A stretch of DNA of 64,000 bases, taken from positions 278,926 through 342,925 of the forward strand of contig NZ_JAUOEM010000002.1 in NCBI RefSeq assembly GCF_030540875.1, written 5' to 3'. Both the position numbers and the translations under genes were made by a program. This DNA comes from Flavivirga amylovorans (GTDB lineage: Bacteria; Bacteroidota; Bacteroidia; Flavobacteriales; Flavobacteriaceae). Positions 8,411 through 16,692 of the stretch are shown here, piece by piece; the stretch's first letter is position 1; every line of letters begins with the position of its first letter. The notes beneath the pieces are model-generated. The model searched no databases. It was not told the DNA's origin and saw only the letters and a program-made list of their open reading frames with translations.

Positions 8411-9535
8411 ATGAAATATTTAAAAATAATAACAGGAGTTATATTAGTAATGAGTCAAATCCAAGCTCAGTCACAAATTAAATTAGAAGCTGGTACCCAA
8501 GCAGGTTATGAGTATAATTATTTTAAAAGCCCAGATCAAGTTCGTTTTAATGGCATGTTGCTTGATGAAAACGATTTAATAGCAAGTAGTATTTACCAGG
8601 AAGTAAACATTGATTTTGAAAACCGCATCAAATGGAATCGTAGCAAATTGAGACTTATTGCAAAGCCTAATATTAAAGTGTTTTATGAGAATTTAGAAGA
8701 TAGTTATTGGGACATTACTGGGCAGGCAAAATATTACCATGATCTGTCAAGATATACCACTTTATTAGGAGAAGCAAGTATAATAAGAATGAATAGAGAA
8801 GGTTTAGATGGTGCCCAGGATGTTATTGTTAATCCGTTAGGTTATACAAATGTTGGAGCAAGCATTGGTGTGCAATTCGAACCTATTGAAGCTAATAAAA
8901 CAACTGTTAAAGCATTTTATAATTTTAGGGATTATGATGCCTATGGAGAAAGAGATTTGCAGTACAATGAAGCAGGGGTAAATCTATCAACAAAACAAGA
9001 CCTAGAAGTTAATGGAAGTGAGCACAGTATAGGCGTATTAGCTTATTTTAAAGTTAGAAAATATGATACATTTAATGCAACAAACATCATTTCTAATGGC
9101 GTTAGAGATTGGAGCTATCTAAAAATTAATCCGTACTATAAAGTGCCATTAGGAAACAATTTAGAAGCAAAACCGAGTTTTGTTTTTTATCAAAGAATGG
9201 ATAAAATAGATCGGTCTGGATTTTCACAATTTGGTCCAGAACTAAAGTTAAAATACGAGAAATCTAACACTGAAATTACAACAGATTTTTCATACTTAAA
9301 CAGACATTACAAATCTATTGAGGCAAGAGATAATGATGGTTTAATAGGAGATAAATTAACGTATGAATATATAGAATTTAATCTTTCAATAGCACATAAG
9401 TTATCAAATAACCTATTTTTAACTGCTAACATTTATAGTAGATTGAGACATACAAATTATACCGATATTGATGCACGATCTTTTAGAGGGTATCGTAACC
9501 AATATGCAGGTTTAGGAATAAAATGGAAATTATAA
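8411..9535 (+). CDS. Outer-membrane beta-barrel protein of unknown function
   Basis: A 374-residue exported protein with signal peptide MKYLKIITGVILVMSQIQAQ and, after it, regularly spaced amphipathic beta-strands with many aromatic girdle residues, ending in GLGIKWKL, a typical strand end for an outer-membrane barrel. I do not recognise a named family. It starts 8 bases after the ATP-grasp gene, so it probably acts with the ligase and the membrane transglutaminase-like protein, one partner per envelope layer (cytoplasm, inner membrane/periplasm, outer membrane). Confidence 0.65.
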   Translation: MKYLKIITGVILVMSQIQAQSQIKLEAGTQAGYEYNYFKSPDQVRFNGMLLDENDLIASSIYQEVNIDFENRIKWNRSKLRLIAKPNIKVFYENLEDSYWDITGQAKYYHDLSRYTTLLGEASIIRMNREGLDGAQDVIVNPLGYTNVGASIGVQFEPIEANKTTVKAFYNFRDYDAYGERDLQYNEAGVNLSTKQDLEVNGSEHSIGVLAYFKVRKYDTFNATNIISNGVRDWSYLKINPYYKVPLGNNLEAKPSFVFYQRMDKIDRSGFSQFGPELKLKYEKSNTEITTDFSYLNRHYKSIEARDNDGLIGDKLTYEYIEFNLSIAHKLSNNLFLTANIYSRLRHTNYTDIDARSFRGYRNQYAGLGIKWKL

Positions 9536-9566
9536 TTTTTAGTGTTTAAAAGACCAGATAAACACG

Positions 9567-9574
9567 TAACTTTG
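9567..9574 (+). promoter_or_regulatory. Bacteroidota -7 promoter element (TAACTTTG)
   Basis: TAACTTTG matches the TAnnTTTG -7 consensus and lies 25 bases before the ATG at 9599. A clear TTG-type -33 element is not seen at the usual distance, so the call rests on the -7 box and position. Confidence 0.45.
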
Positions 9575-9598
9575 GGCTTTTAATTTTGAACTTTATAA

Positions 9599-9955
9599 AT
9601 GTCTAGAGACGAACAATTAAAAGAACGTTGGCAGTTGCTAGTTAAAAAACTATCTGATCAATTTGCAGATGGCGAGACTTTAGACCTCGATGCTATTATT
9701 TATTTAATAGGGGTTCAGGAACTTGGTCAACTGGATAGGAGCTTTAAAAAAGATCAGAAGTTAGATCTCATGCATATTGCGATTTGCAAATTGCTTATTC
9801 CTTATGGGTATTACGAACTTGATTTTGTAGACGAAGAAGGGTGGCCACATTATAAAACATTAGAAGCCCTTCCTCATTTAAAAGCAGGTGAACAAAGTAT
9901 TTTAATGAAAGAAGCCATCGTGAACTATTTTTTAGAAACTGAATATATTAGTTAG
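9599..9955 (+). CDS. Conserved hypothetical cytoplasmic protein
   Basis: A 118-residue soluble, acidic protein without signal peptide or membrane helix. Features such as DAIIYLIGVQELGQ and YGYYELDFVDEEGWPHY look like a compact alpha/beta protein of a kind I have seen near housekeeping genes in Flavobacteriaceae, but I cannot name a family. It has its own promoter-like TAACTTTG box 25 bases upstream and is followed by pheS on the same strand after 163 bases of non-coding sequence. Its reading frame, composition and context support a real gene. Confidence 0.65.
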   Translation: MSRDEQLKERWQLLVKKLSDQFADGETLDLDAIIYLIGVQELGQLDRSFKKDQKLDLMHIAICKLLIPYGYYELDFVDEEGWPHYKTLEALPHLKAGEQSILMKEAIVNYFLETEYIS

Positions 9956-10087
9956 TTTTTAAGCGTTACTTTTTAGGTTGCATTCCTGCAAGTTGTTTTT
10001 TTGCTAGTCATGCTGAATTTGTTTTAATATCTTACAAAAGAGTTCTAACAATTGCTTGAATACGAACGTATTTTTAACAAAATTGAT

Positions 10088-10095
10088 TAAATTTG
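10088..10095 (+). promoter_or_regulatory. Putative -7 element of pheS (TAAATTTG)
   Basis: TAAATTTG fits TAnnTTTG and ends 23 bases before the pheS start codon. No good -33 box was found at 17-23 bases upstream, so confidence is modest. Confidence 0.4.
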
Positions 10096-10118
10096 CCATT
10101 CATTTTTGAAATGACACC

Positions 10119-11138
10119 ATGATAGATAAGATAAAAGAACTCATAGCTGAAGCAGAAGACTTTAAAACGCAATCTAAAGAAGAAGTAGAAGCATTTCGTA
10201 TAAAATATTTAGGTAAAAAAGGCTTATTAAACGACTTTTTTGCTGAATTTAAAAATGTAGCAAACGATCAGAAAAAAGAGTTTGGTCAAACTATAAACAA
10301 ACTTAAAAAAACAGCAGAGGATAAGGTGAATGCCTTAAAGGATGAGCTTGAAAGTAAAGAAGAAGTAAAAGGTGTTTATGGTGATTTATCGCGCCCTGGA
10401 GAACCTGTTCAAATTGGTGCACGTCATCCTATTTCTATCGTAAAAAATCAAATTATTGATATCTTTTCTCGCATAGGTTTTAACGTAAGTGAAGGCCCTG
10501 AAATAGAAGACGATTGGCATAATTTTACAGCTTTAAACTTACCAGAATATCATCCAGCACGTGATATGCAGGATACATTTTTTATTCAAACAGATCCAGA
10601 TATCTTGTTGCGTACACATACCAGTTCTGTACAGGTGCGTTATATGGAAAACAATAAACCGCCTATTCGTACTATTTCACCAGGTAGAGTATATAGAAAC
10701 GAAGCTATTTCGGCAAGATCACACTGTTTTTTCCATCAGTTGGAAGGATTGTACATAGATAAAGATGTAAGTTTTGCAGATTTAAAGCAAACACTTCAGT
10801 ACTTTACAACTGAAATGTTTGGAAAGTCTAAAATACGATTGCGTCCGTCGTACTTTCCATTTACAGAACCAAGCGCAGAAATAGATGTGTATTGGGGATT
10901 AGAAACCGAAACTGATTATAAAATTACCAAAGGCACTGGTTGGTTGGAAATTGGAGGTTGTGGTATGGTTGATCCTAATGTTTTAGAAAACTGTAAAATT
11001 GATCCAACTGAATATTCAGGATTTGCATTTGGAGTAGGTATAGATCGTATAGCTATGTTACTACACCAAATAGGTGATATTCGTTTGCTGAGTGAAAATG
11101 ATGTTAGGTTTTTGGAGCAGTTTAAGAGTGCTTTGTAA
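10119..11138 (+). CDS. pheS: Phenylalanine--tRNA ligase alpha subunit
   Basis: A 339-residue class II aminoacyl-tRNA synthetase subunit that, as part of an alpha2beta2 enzyme, charges tRNA-Phe. The N-terminal 90 residues are a helical tRNA-binding arm. The catalytic core shows motif 2 (RNEAISARSHCFFHQLEGLY), the glycine-rich GGCGMVDPNVL and motif 3 (FAFGVGIDRIAMLLHQIGDI). Length and motif order are normal for a full PheS. pheT is not adjacent, which is common in Bacteroidota. The gene ends 1 base before a convergent gene on the other strand. Confidence 0.97.
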   Translation: MIDKIKELIAEAEDFKTQSKEEVEAFRIKYLGKKGLLNDFFAEFKNVANDQKKEFGQTINKLKKTAEDKVNALKDELESKEEVKGVYGDLSRPGEPVQIGARHPISIVKNQIIDIFSRIGFNVSEGPEIEDDWHNFTALNLPEYHPARDMQDTFFIQTDPDILLRTHTSSVQVRYMENNKPPIRTISPGRVYRNEAISARSHCFFHQLEGLYIDKDVSFADLKQTLQYFTTEMFGKSKIRLRPSYFPFTEPSAEIDVYWGLETETDYKITKGTGWLEIGGCGMVDPNVLENCKIDPTEYSGFAFGVGIDRIAMLLHQIGDIRLLSENDVRFLEQFKSAL

Positions 11139-11139
11139 T

Positions 11140-11586
11140 TTATTGTAAACCATAAGCTTTTTTAGCACTTTCTATTTGGTCTTCTTCAGTGGTTTCTGGA
11201 TAAAGAATATATTTAGGGGCGATTATTTTTTTAACATTATCAATTGATATTTTGATAATATTAGAAAATGGAAATTTGCCTTTTGTCATTTTCAATAAAA
11301 TGGTTTCCATGGTAACATATTCTGTATCGTTTTTAGACACAATTTCAGCTTTCCCTTTAATTTGATACCCTTTTTGCACTAAAACATCTATAAAACTTAC
11401 GCATACATTATGGTTTTCCTTAATATTTTTAACCGATTGAGGAGATGCTATGTTTGCAATTATGATATTATTTTCTCTATAGTGTGCAAATATTTCTTTA
11501 GGTGATACATTAGGAATATTCTCTGAGGAAGAAGTCGCTAACCAACACAATATACTTTTATCAATATAGGTCTTTATATCATTCAT
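11140..11586 (-). CDS. Pyridoxamine 5'-phosphate oxidase-like (split-barrel) flavoprotein
   Basis: A 148-residue protein of the FMN-binding split-barrel superfamily. Characteristic stretches are ILCWLATSSSENIPNVSPKE near the start, IIIANIASPQSVKNIKENHN in the middle and VCVSFIDVLVQKGYQIKGKA, the usual core strands of small PNPOx-like proteins. Most members bind FMN, F420 or heme and their reactions are rarely known; this one is shorter than true PdxH and should not be called pyridoxamine oxidase. It is convergent with pheS with a 1-base gap. Confidence 0.8.
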   Translation of the reverse strand: MNDIKTYIDKSILCWLATSSSENIPNVSPKEIFAHYRENNIIIANIASPQSVKNIKENHNVCVSFIDVLVQKGYQIKGKAEIVSKNDTEYVTMETILLKMTKGKFPFSNIIKISIDNVKKIIAPKYILYPETTEEDQIESAKKAYGLQ

Positions 11587-11666
11587 GATTATTTATAAGA
11601 GTATAATTAAAACGATTATGGCTAATATAAATGTTTTATCAAAATTACCATTCTTAAAAAAACGAT

Positions 11667-11674
11667 TATTTTTG
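11667..11674 (+). promoter_or_regulatory. Putative -7 element (TATTTTTG)
   Basis: TATTTTTG fits TAnnTTTG and lies 23 bases before the GTG start at 11697. No convincing -33 box. Confidence 0.35.
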
Positions 11675-11696
11675 TGCTTTTAAATTAAATAGATAA

Positions 11697-12092
11697 GTGA
11701 AAAAAGACATTCAAATCCCAAAAGTCGAAGACGTTTACATAGCTGTTGTAAACGAATACAATGATATATACAAAACGCAAGATTGGAATGCCTACATAAT
11801 AAATGATAAGGATGTTGATCTAGAAATGATTCTTATCGTTACCAGTGGTTATTCAGAAAATAAAACGACTTCTATTTTCAGAAAAAAGCTAGATAAGCTT
11901 CCCAAAAAAAGTTATGCAAAAATAGAATTGATGCAAGAAGGGTTATTTGCCCTGAACAATACCTTTAAAGTTTCTTTTTTTGAAGGTAATACCATGTTTG
12001 ATAAAACTTATTTATTTAGAAAAAACACGATTAATTTGAAAGCTTTACAATCAGTTCCTTTAATGGATGTTAAAGGTGTTTTAGTGAAGTAA
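11697..12092 (+). CDS. Conserved hypothetical protein, GTG start
   Basis: A 131-residue soluble protein without signal or membrane segment, predicted to be mainly beta with a basic N-terminus. It begins with GTG (GTG AAA AAA GAC), chosen because the frame has no earlier start and no ATG until far into the conserved-looking part. I recognise similar proteins in other flavobacteria but no functional domain. A -7-like box stands 23 bases upstream and a small hairpin (12105-12126) follows the stop. Confidence 0.6.
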   Translation: MKKDIQIPKVEDVYIAVVNEYNDIYKTQDWNAYIINDKDVDLEMILIVTSGYSENKTTSIFRKKLDKLPKKSYAKIELMQEGLFALNNTFKVSFFEGNTMFDKTYLFRKNTINLKALQSVPLMDVKGVLVK

Positions 12093-12104
12093 ACCCTTCC
12101 GTCT

Positions 12105-12126
12105 TTAATTCCTTTTATGGAATTAA
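12105..12126 (+). terminator. Small hairpin downstream of the hypothetical gene
   Basis: TTAATTCC and GGAATTAA form an 8-bp stem with a 6-base loop, 13 bases after the stop codon. No long T-run follows, so it is a weak or non-classical terminator. Confidence 0.4.
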
Positions 12127-12235
12127 ATCCACATTCCCTTAAAATAATGGAAGGATTTAGTGTCGAGTTTGATCTTAGGCTCTAAAGAAATAGATCAAAT
12201 TCCAATAAAAATTTTATTTTGGCCAGTTAATAAAA

Positions 12236-12366
12236 GAGGCTGTCTAAAAAAGTGTCATTCAGAATGAAATGAAGAATCTCTTTAAATTAAACATTTTGAA
12301 TACCAGCATATTGAGATTTTTCGGCTGCGCTCAAAATGACAACTTATAGACTTTCTAGACAGCCTC
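12236..12366. repeat. 131-bp MITE-like element with terminal inverted repeats
   Basis: The sequence starts with GAGGCTGTCTAAAAAAGTG and ends with the imperfect reverse complement TCTAGACAGCCTC. A second, inner pair of inverted segments begins with TGTCATT and runs to TCTC, the 3' one containing TTTCGGCTGCGCTCAAAATG. It carries no reading frame. Sequences of this type are scattered between genes in many Flavobacteriaceae. It is either a non-autonomous insertion element or a REP-like palindrome; copies elsewhere in the genome would be needed to tell which. Confidence 0.65.
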
Positions 12367-12402
12367 GACTTCAATTTCGAGGTATCGAAATTGAAGTCGA
12401 GG
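12363..12402. terminator. Perfect 18-bp hairpin between convergent genes
   Basis: CCTCGACTTCAATTTCGA (12363-12380), loop GGTA, then its exact reverse complement (12385-12402). It overlaps the end of the MITE-like element and separates the plus-strand hypothetical gene from the minus-strand gpsA end. The stem is strong enough to stop transcription from either side; the flanking T/A-rich tail is TTATTTTTATT on the plus strand. Confidence 0.55.
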
Positions 12403-12441
12403 TGGTTATTTTTATTAAATGAATTGCAATTCTTGGAAAAT

Positions 12442-13443
12442 CTAATCCAACTTCTCAGTTAACTTTTTAAACACTTTTTTAGGGTTTTTGTTTTCGTATA
12501 AAACCTGATAAACTGCATTAATTATAGGAAGCTGTGTTTTTTTTGTGTTTTTTATATTGAGTAAATGAGCACTTTTTGTCGCATAATAACCTTCAGCAAC
12601 CATATTCATTTCCATTTGAGCCGATTTTACAGTGTAACCTTTACCAATCATATTACCGAACATGCGATTTCTAGAAAAAACTGAATAACCAGTTACTAAC
12701 AAATCACCCAGATAAGCAGAGTTATTAATATTACGTTTCATTTTATGCATTTTTTTAATAAAACGTTTCATTTCACGTATCGCATTACTCATTAACACAC
12801 TTTGAAAGTTATCACCATAACCCAAACCATGTGCAATGCCTGCAGCAATAGCATAAATGTTTTTTAGCATAACAGCGTATTCTATGCCTATAATATCATC
12901 ACTGATTTTTGTTTTTATGTAATCGCTAGATAAATTATTAGCTATCTTTTTTGCTTTTTCAGTATCCGAACATGAAATAGTTAGATAAGACAAACGTTCT
13001 AAAGCTACTTCTTCTGCATGGCAAGGTCCAGCTATAACCGCAATATTATCATAAGGAGCATTATAAGCATCATGAAAATGCTCACCAACTAAGAGTCCCG
13101 TTTCTGGCATAATACCTTTTACGGCTGATACTATTGTTTTACTAGAGATATCAATATTTAGTTTTTCTAGTTCACCATGAATAAAAGCCGAAGGAATCAC
13201 AAAAAATAAAACATCTGCATAAGCAGCTATTTCGTTAATATCGTTGCTGATTTTTAATTGCTTTAAATGAAATTCGACTGAGCTTAAATAATTAGGGTTG
13301 TGTTGCTCTTTTAGTAAATGCTCTTTGGTGTAGACACTTCGCATGTACCAACCAACTTCATCTAAATTTTCACAAAGCATTTTCACAATAGCTGTAGCCC
13401 AACTTCCGGCTCCAAACACTGCATATTTTAAAGGTTTATCCAT
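12442..13443 (-). CDS. gpsA: NAD(P)H-dependent glycerol-3-phosphate dehydrogenase
   Basis: A 333-residue cytoplasmic enzyme reducing dihydroxyacetone phosphate to sn-glycerol 3-phosphate for phospholipid synthesis. The N-terminal Rossmann fold shows GAGSWATAIVKML (about residues 10-22), followed by VIPSAFIHGEL, AGPCHAEEVALERL, the catalytic-lysine region MLKNIYAIAAGIAHGLGYGD and YLGDLLVTGYSVFSRNRMFG. Length matches GpsA. A TATTTTTG -7-like box (13466-13473 on the plus strand) precedes the start on the minus strand. Confidence 0.95.
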   Translation of the reverse strand: MDKPLKYAVFGAGSWATAIVKMLCENLDEVGWYMRSVYTKEHLLKEQHNPNYLSSVEFHLKQLKISNDINEIAAYADVLFFVIPSAFIHGELEKLNIDISSKTIVSAVKGIMPETGLLVGEHFHDAYNAPYDNIAVIAGPCHAEEVALERLSYLTISCSDTEKAKKIANNLSSDYIKTKISDDIIGIEYAVMLKNIYAIAAGIAHGLGYGDNFQSVLMSNAIREMKRFIKKMHKMKRNINNSAYLGDLLVTGYSVFSRNRMFGNMIGKGYTVKSAQMEMNMVAEGYYATKSAHLLNIKNTKKTQLPIINAVYQVLYENKNPKKVFKKLTEKLD

Positions 13444-13465
13444 AGATAACTAATCATTTTCGCTT

Positions 13466-13473
13466 CAAAAATA
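13466..13473 (-). promoter_or_regulatory. Putative -7 element of gpsA (TATTTTTG)
   Basis: On the minus strand TATTTTTG fits the TAnnTTTG consensus and ends 22 bases before the gpsA start codon. Confidence 0.4.
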
Positions 13474-13575
13474 CACAAAATAATAATGATTGTTAAACTA
13501 AGAAAAGATTAAGAAATTGTTTTTTGGCACGCGTTTTGAAATCACTAAAGTATAAACCCAAAAAAATGTTTGATT

Positions 13576-14517
13576 ATGAGGACTGTAAAATTACTTTTAG
13601 GCTTTGCTTTAACAGCAACATTATTTACATCATGCTATACAGAAGTTAATGTTGATGAACTACAAGACCCTGGGATATCTATAAATCAATTATTAAACTC
13701 TCACGAATTATGGTATGTTGATATTAATAGGACTAAAGGATTTGGTGAAACCCCCTTTTTACAAAAAGCATTTACAATATCTTTTAGAAATGGGGTGGTA
13801 TATGCAAACAATAATATAGTTGGATTAGGAGATAATGGAGATGGTTTTGGTATAGATATAGGAGAATATGATGCGTATGATATGGTTTTAGATGTTTCTC
13901 ATGATATTGATAGATTTGAAACTTTTGATGTTTTTCAAATAGATAGCAATACGATTGAACTTTATAACCCTAATAACGATACATCTTATTTTCTAGAGGG
14001 TTATCAACGTAGTAATTTTGATTACGATTTTGTTTTCTACGATAATATTCATTATTTCTTACAAGAATATGAAGCTTGGGAAAAGACTTATACAAGTGAA
14101 TTTGGAGCTATAAACGAGTTTGATAATGAAAATTATTTACAGTTTTTAGCTGGAGGAAATGATTCTACATTTCAAAGTTCACAAGATGTAAACGGGACAG
14201 CAGCAAACAATCTTATATGGGATTATACAGGAATATATGGTGTTGGAAATGTTACTGGAAATATGTATTTAAAAACTTTAACATTAGATTATGATTTCTT
14301 CAACAATGAATACTTCGAATTGAGCGTTATAAATGATGTAAAGATAGAGTTGTTTCACCCATCGTCTGAAACAGTTTATGAGTTTGAAGGTAGAGGGTAT
14401 ATACAATACCTTAAAAATGGAGATACAAAAGCAAAAGGAAAAACGACGGTTGATAAGAAGCGTAAGTTTAGAAAAGATAAAGTAGAAAACCCAAGAGAAA
14501 GTACTAGGGTTAAATAA
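13576..14517 (+). CDS. Hypothetical lipoprotein
   Basis: A 313-residue exported protein. The signal peptide MRTVKLLLGFALTATLFTSC ends in a lipobox, so the cysteine is probably acylated and the protein anchored to a membrane. The mature part is acidic, Asn/Asp/Tyr-rich and probably all-beta; the last 30 residues are strongly basic (KAKGKTTVDKKRKFRKDK), an unusual contrast. I prefer the ATG at 13576; an in-frame TTG at 13570 would add two residues. No family recognised. A clear terminator follows at 14543. Confidence 0.7.
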   Translation: MRTVKLLLGFALTATLFTSCYTEVNVDELQDPGISINQLLNSHELWYVDINRTKGFGETPFLQKAFTISFRNGVVYANNNIVGLGDNGDGFGIDIGEYDAYDMVLDVSHDIDRFETFDVFQIDSNTIELYNPNNDTSYFLEGYQRSNFDYDFVFYDNIHYFLQEYEAWEKTYTSEFGAINEFDNENYLQFLAGGNDSTFQSSQDVNGTAANNLIWDYTGIYGVGNVTGNMYLKTLTLDYDFFNNEYFELSVINDVKIELFHPSSETVYEFEGRGYIQYLKNGDTKAKGKTTVDKKRKFRKDKVENPRESTRVK

Positions 14518-14542
14518 AAATTTTGGTTGGTTATTTAGTTTA

Positions 14543-14585
14543 GAAACCGCTTAAGGAATTATTCTTTAGGCGGTTTCTTTTTGTT
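14543..14585 (+). terminator. Rho-independent terminator
   Basis: GAAACCGC and GCGGTTTC form the stem, extended inward by TTAAG/CTTTA, followed by TTTTTGTTT. It lies 25 bases after the lipoprotein gene. Confidence 0.8.
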
Positions 14586-14756
14586 TAATTAAAAATAATT
14601 TCCAGAGGCTAGACTCAGGATTTAAGGAGAATACTCTTAAGGTTATCAAGAAGTTATATTTAGAGAAATTCTTTATTAAAAAAGATATAAAATATGTGAC
14701 CTTGTGTTTTTTTTGGTGTCTAAAAAGCATTAACCCTCAAAAAATTACAAAAAATC

Positions 14757-15242
14757 ATGGGATTGTTTTCATTTATTAAAGATGCTGGAGCTAAAATATT
14801 CGGAATTGGTAAAGTAGATGCGGAAGATGCTATCGAAGTAGCTGTAGAGGAACTTAAATTGGAAAAAGCAGCAGTAAATAAACTTAGGGAAACGATTGTA
14901 GGTTTACAGTTGCAAATAGAACATTTAAATATTTTTATTGATGGAGATATTGCTGTTGTTACTGGATTGGCATCCGATCAGGCTACTAAAGAAAAAGTAA
15001 TTTTAGTTGTTGGTAACTCTAAAGGAATTTCGATTGTTGATGACCAAATGACTATAGAGCATAAAGAGCCAGAAGCACAATTTTACACTGTGGTAAGTGG
15101 TGATACTTTGGGAAAAATAGCCAAGGAGTTTTATGATGATGCTATGAAATACTCTGTTATTTTTGATGCTAACAAGCCCATGCTAACAGACCCAGATAAA
15201 ATATATCCAGGACAATTAATACGTATCCCTGTTATAGACTAA
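14757..15242 (+). CDS. LysM/BON-domain protein (Kbp/YgaU-like)
   Basis: A 161-residue protein beginning MGLFSFIKDAGAKIFGIGK, the conserved start of the Kbp/YgaU family. It has a BON domain (about 22-95, with LNIFIDGDIAVVTGLASDQA) and a C-terminal LysM domain (about 108-160, with YTVVSGDTLGKIAKEFYDD and IYPGQLIRIPV). The E. coli homologue is a cytoplasmic potassium-binding protein involved in K+ sensing; no signal peptide is seen here either. It is monocistronic with a good terminator after it. Confidence 0.9.
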   Translation: MGLFSFIKDAGAKIFGIGKVDAEDAIEVAVEELKLEKAAVNKLRETIVGLQLQIEHLNIFIDGDIAVVTGLASDQATKEKVILVVGNSKGISIVDDQMTIEHKEPEAQFYTVVSGDTLGKIAKEFYDDAMKYSVIFDANKPMLTDPDKIYPGQLIRIPVID

Positions 15243-15276
15243 AGTTTATTTAATAGCTATTTTAGTTTGTAAAGTA

Positions 15277-15306
15277 AAGCCAGCTTATTTTTAAGTTGGC
15301 TTTTTT
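15277..15306 (+). terminator. Rho-independent terminator
   Basis: AAGCCAGCTTA pairs with TAAGTTGGCTT (one wobble) around a short T loop and is followed by TTTT. It lies 34 bases after the LysM/BON gene. Confidence 0.8.
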
Positions 15307-15448
15307 GTGAGTTCCATTTAACGTTCCGTAAAACAGGTTTAGTATAGATTTTATTAAAACTAACGTTGTTTGTTTTTTATGACCATCAAATTTGCATTTC
15401 AATTTTATTTTTAGAGATTTAGGTAGGTGTACATATAAATATGGTGAT

Positions 15449-16549
15449 TCAATTGTTTAATCCTAATTGATTCCACAATTCAGAATTCGATTTTAGATAT
15501 CGAGATTTTGCTATTTCCTCCTCCCATTTTTTAGATATTAATTCACTGGTTTGAATCCGAGAGTCAACTTTTTGAAAAGTGGGATTATTTATCCACATAG
15601 GTTGAATAGACCAATTAACGTTTATATAACTAAAAGCTTTAATAATGTCGGCATTTCGATTTAAAGTATCAAAAAATGGCAAAAACCATTGTTTCCATGC
15701 TTTTTTTGCTGTTTCAGAGTCAGTAAGGTGGGTGTTAAAATATAAATTATCTATTTCAAATACTGGTGCTGCTTCAGCAATGAATATAGGTTTGTTATGC
15801 TTTCTTGCAAAAGTTAGCATTTCTTTATCGGGATTTCCAAAATATGAATAGCCACACCAATCAACCAGATCATCTCCTGGATACCATTCTTCCAGAGTTT
15901 TTTGATTTGAGCCTGTTCCCTTGGATTGCCAAACAAAAGCGACATTAGAGATATTCATTTCATTAAAAATTGTACGAAGACGTTTCCATGCAGATAAATA
16001 ATGTCTTTTTTTATAGTGATTCCATTCCCATCCATCAAATTCATAACCAATTCGAAGAAATACAGGTCGTTGCCCTAATCCTTTAATCCACTCTCCTAGC
16101 TCTTTAATAAGGTGGTCTTGTTTTCCTTTAGCGACTTCTTTTTCATGATTAACCAATGATAAACCAATGGAGATTACACTGTATTTAAAATCAGGGTCGT
16201 CTATGAAACATTGAGCGCAAATATCTCCAGCTCCCCAATTGGAAATACTCTTAATACCATCATTACCTTTATTTGTAAAACCGAAGGACTGATCTCCCGG
16301 TGATAAACTGGTATATGTAGTAAATCCCGCTGGAATATCAAAATAGTTACAATAGCCATCATTGTATTTATCAAGCCCTCCAATTGCAGCCATGTCCTGT
16401 CCAATGAAAAAAAGACATTTTCCGTCAGCAGGTTCAAACTTCGCCAAATTTGTTTTGATTATAATTTCAGAGTTTTGAGCATGAATAGACTGTGGTAGGC
16501 CGTATACGAATATTATAAAAAAACCTAAAACTAGTTGTAGACTATTCAT
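15449..16549 (-). CDS. GH26-like glycoside hydrolase
   Basis: A 366-residue secreted enzyme with signal peptide MNSLQLVLGFFIIFVYGLPQ followed by SIHAQ. The fold markers are those of clan GH-A family 26: VFLRIGYEFDGWEWN with the probable acid/base Glu near residue 168, an Asn/Trp-rich VAFVWQSKGTG, and PIFIAEAAPVF with the probable nucleophile Glu near residue 257. GH26 enzymes cleave beta-mannans or beta-1,3-xylans; specificity cannot be read. It stands alone among core genes with no SusC/D nearby, and a SusC/D-independent role or a recent insertion is possible. Its neighbour downstream on the same strand is far away. Confidence 0.75.
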   Translation of the reverse strand: MNSLQLVLGFFIIFVYGLPQSIHAQNSEIIIKTNLAKFEPADGKCLFFIGQDMAAIGGLDKYNDGYCNYFDIPAGFTTYTSLSPGDQSFGFTNKGNDGIKSISNWGAGDICAQCFIDDPDFKYSVISIGLSLVNHEKEVAKGKQDHLIKELGEWIKGLGQRPVFLRIGYEFDGWEWNHYKKRHYLSAWKRLRTIFNEMNISNVAFVWQSKGTGSNQKTLEEWYPGDDLVDWCGYSYFGNPDKEMLTFARKHNKPIFIAEAAPVFEIDNLYFNTHLTDSETAKKAWKQWFLPFFDTLNRNADIIKAFSYINVNWSIQPMWINNPTFQKVDSRIQTSELISKKWEEEIAKSRYLKSNSELWNQLGLNN

Positions 16550-16692
16550 TCTTTCAATTAGGCACTATGCTTAGATATGGTTACGTTTTTAATACTGAAG
16601 TAGGTTCAGTATATGTTGAACTATATGGGGGTGTTAAACGAAGTTATCATTTTTTCTCACAATATCAAGTAGTTTTAGAACATATCAGAGTT

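Noticed and set aside
11140-11586. Naming the gene pdxH
   Set aside because: It has the split-barrel fold but is too short and lacks the C-terminal PdxH region.
13570-13575. TTG start of the lipoprotein gene
   Set aside because: The ATG at 13576 gives a normal lipoprotein signal peptide; the TTG adds only two residues.
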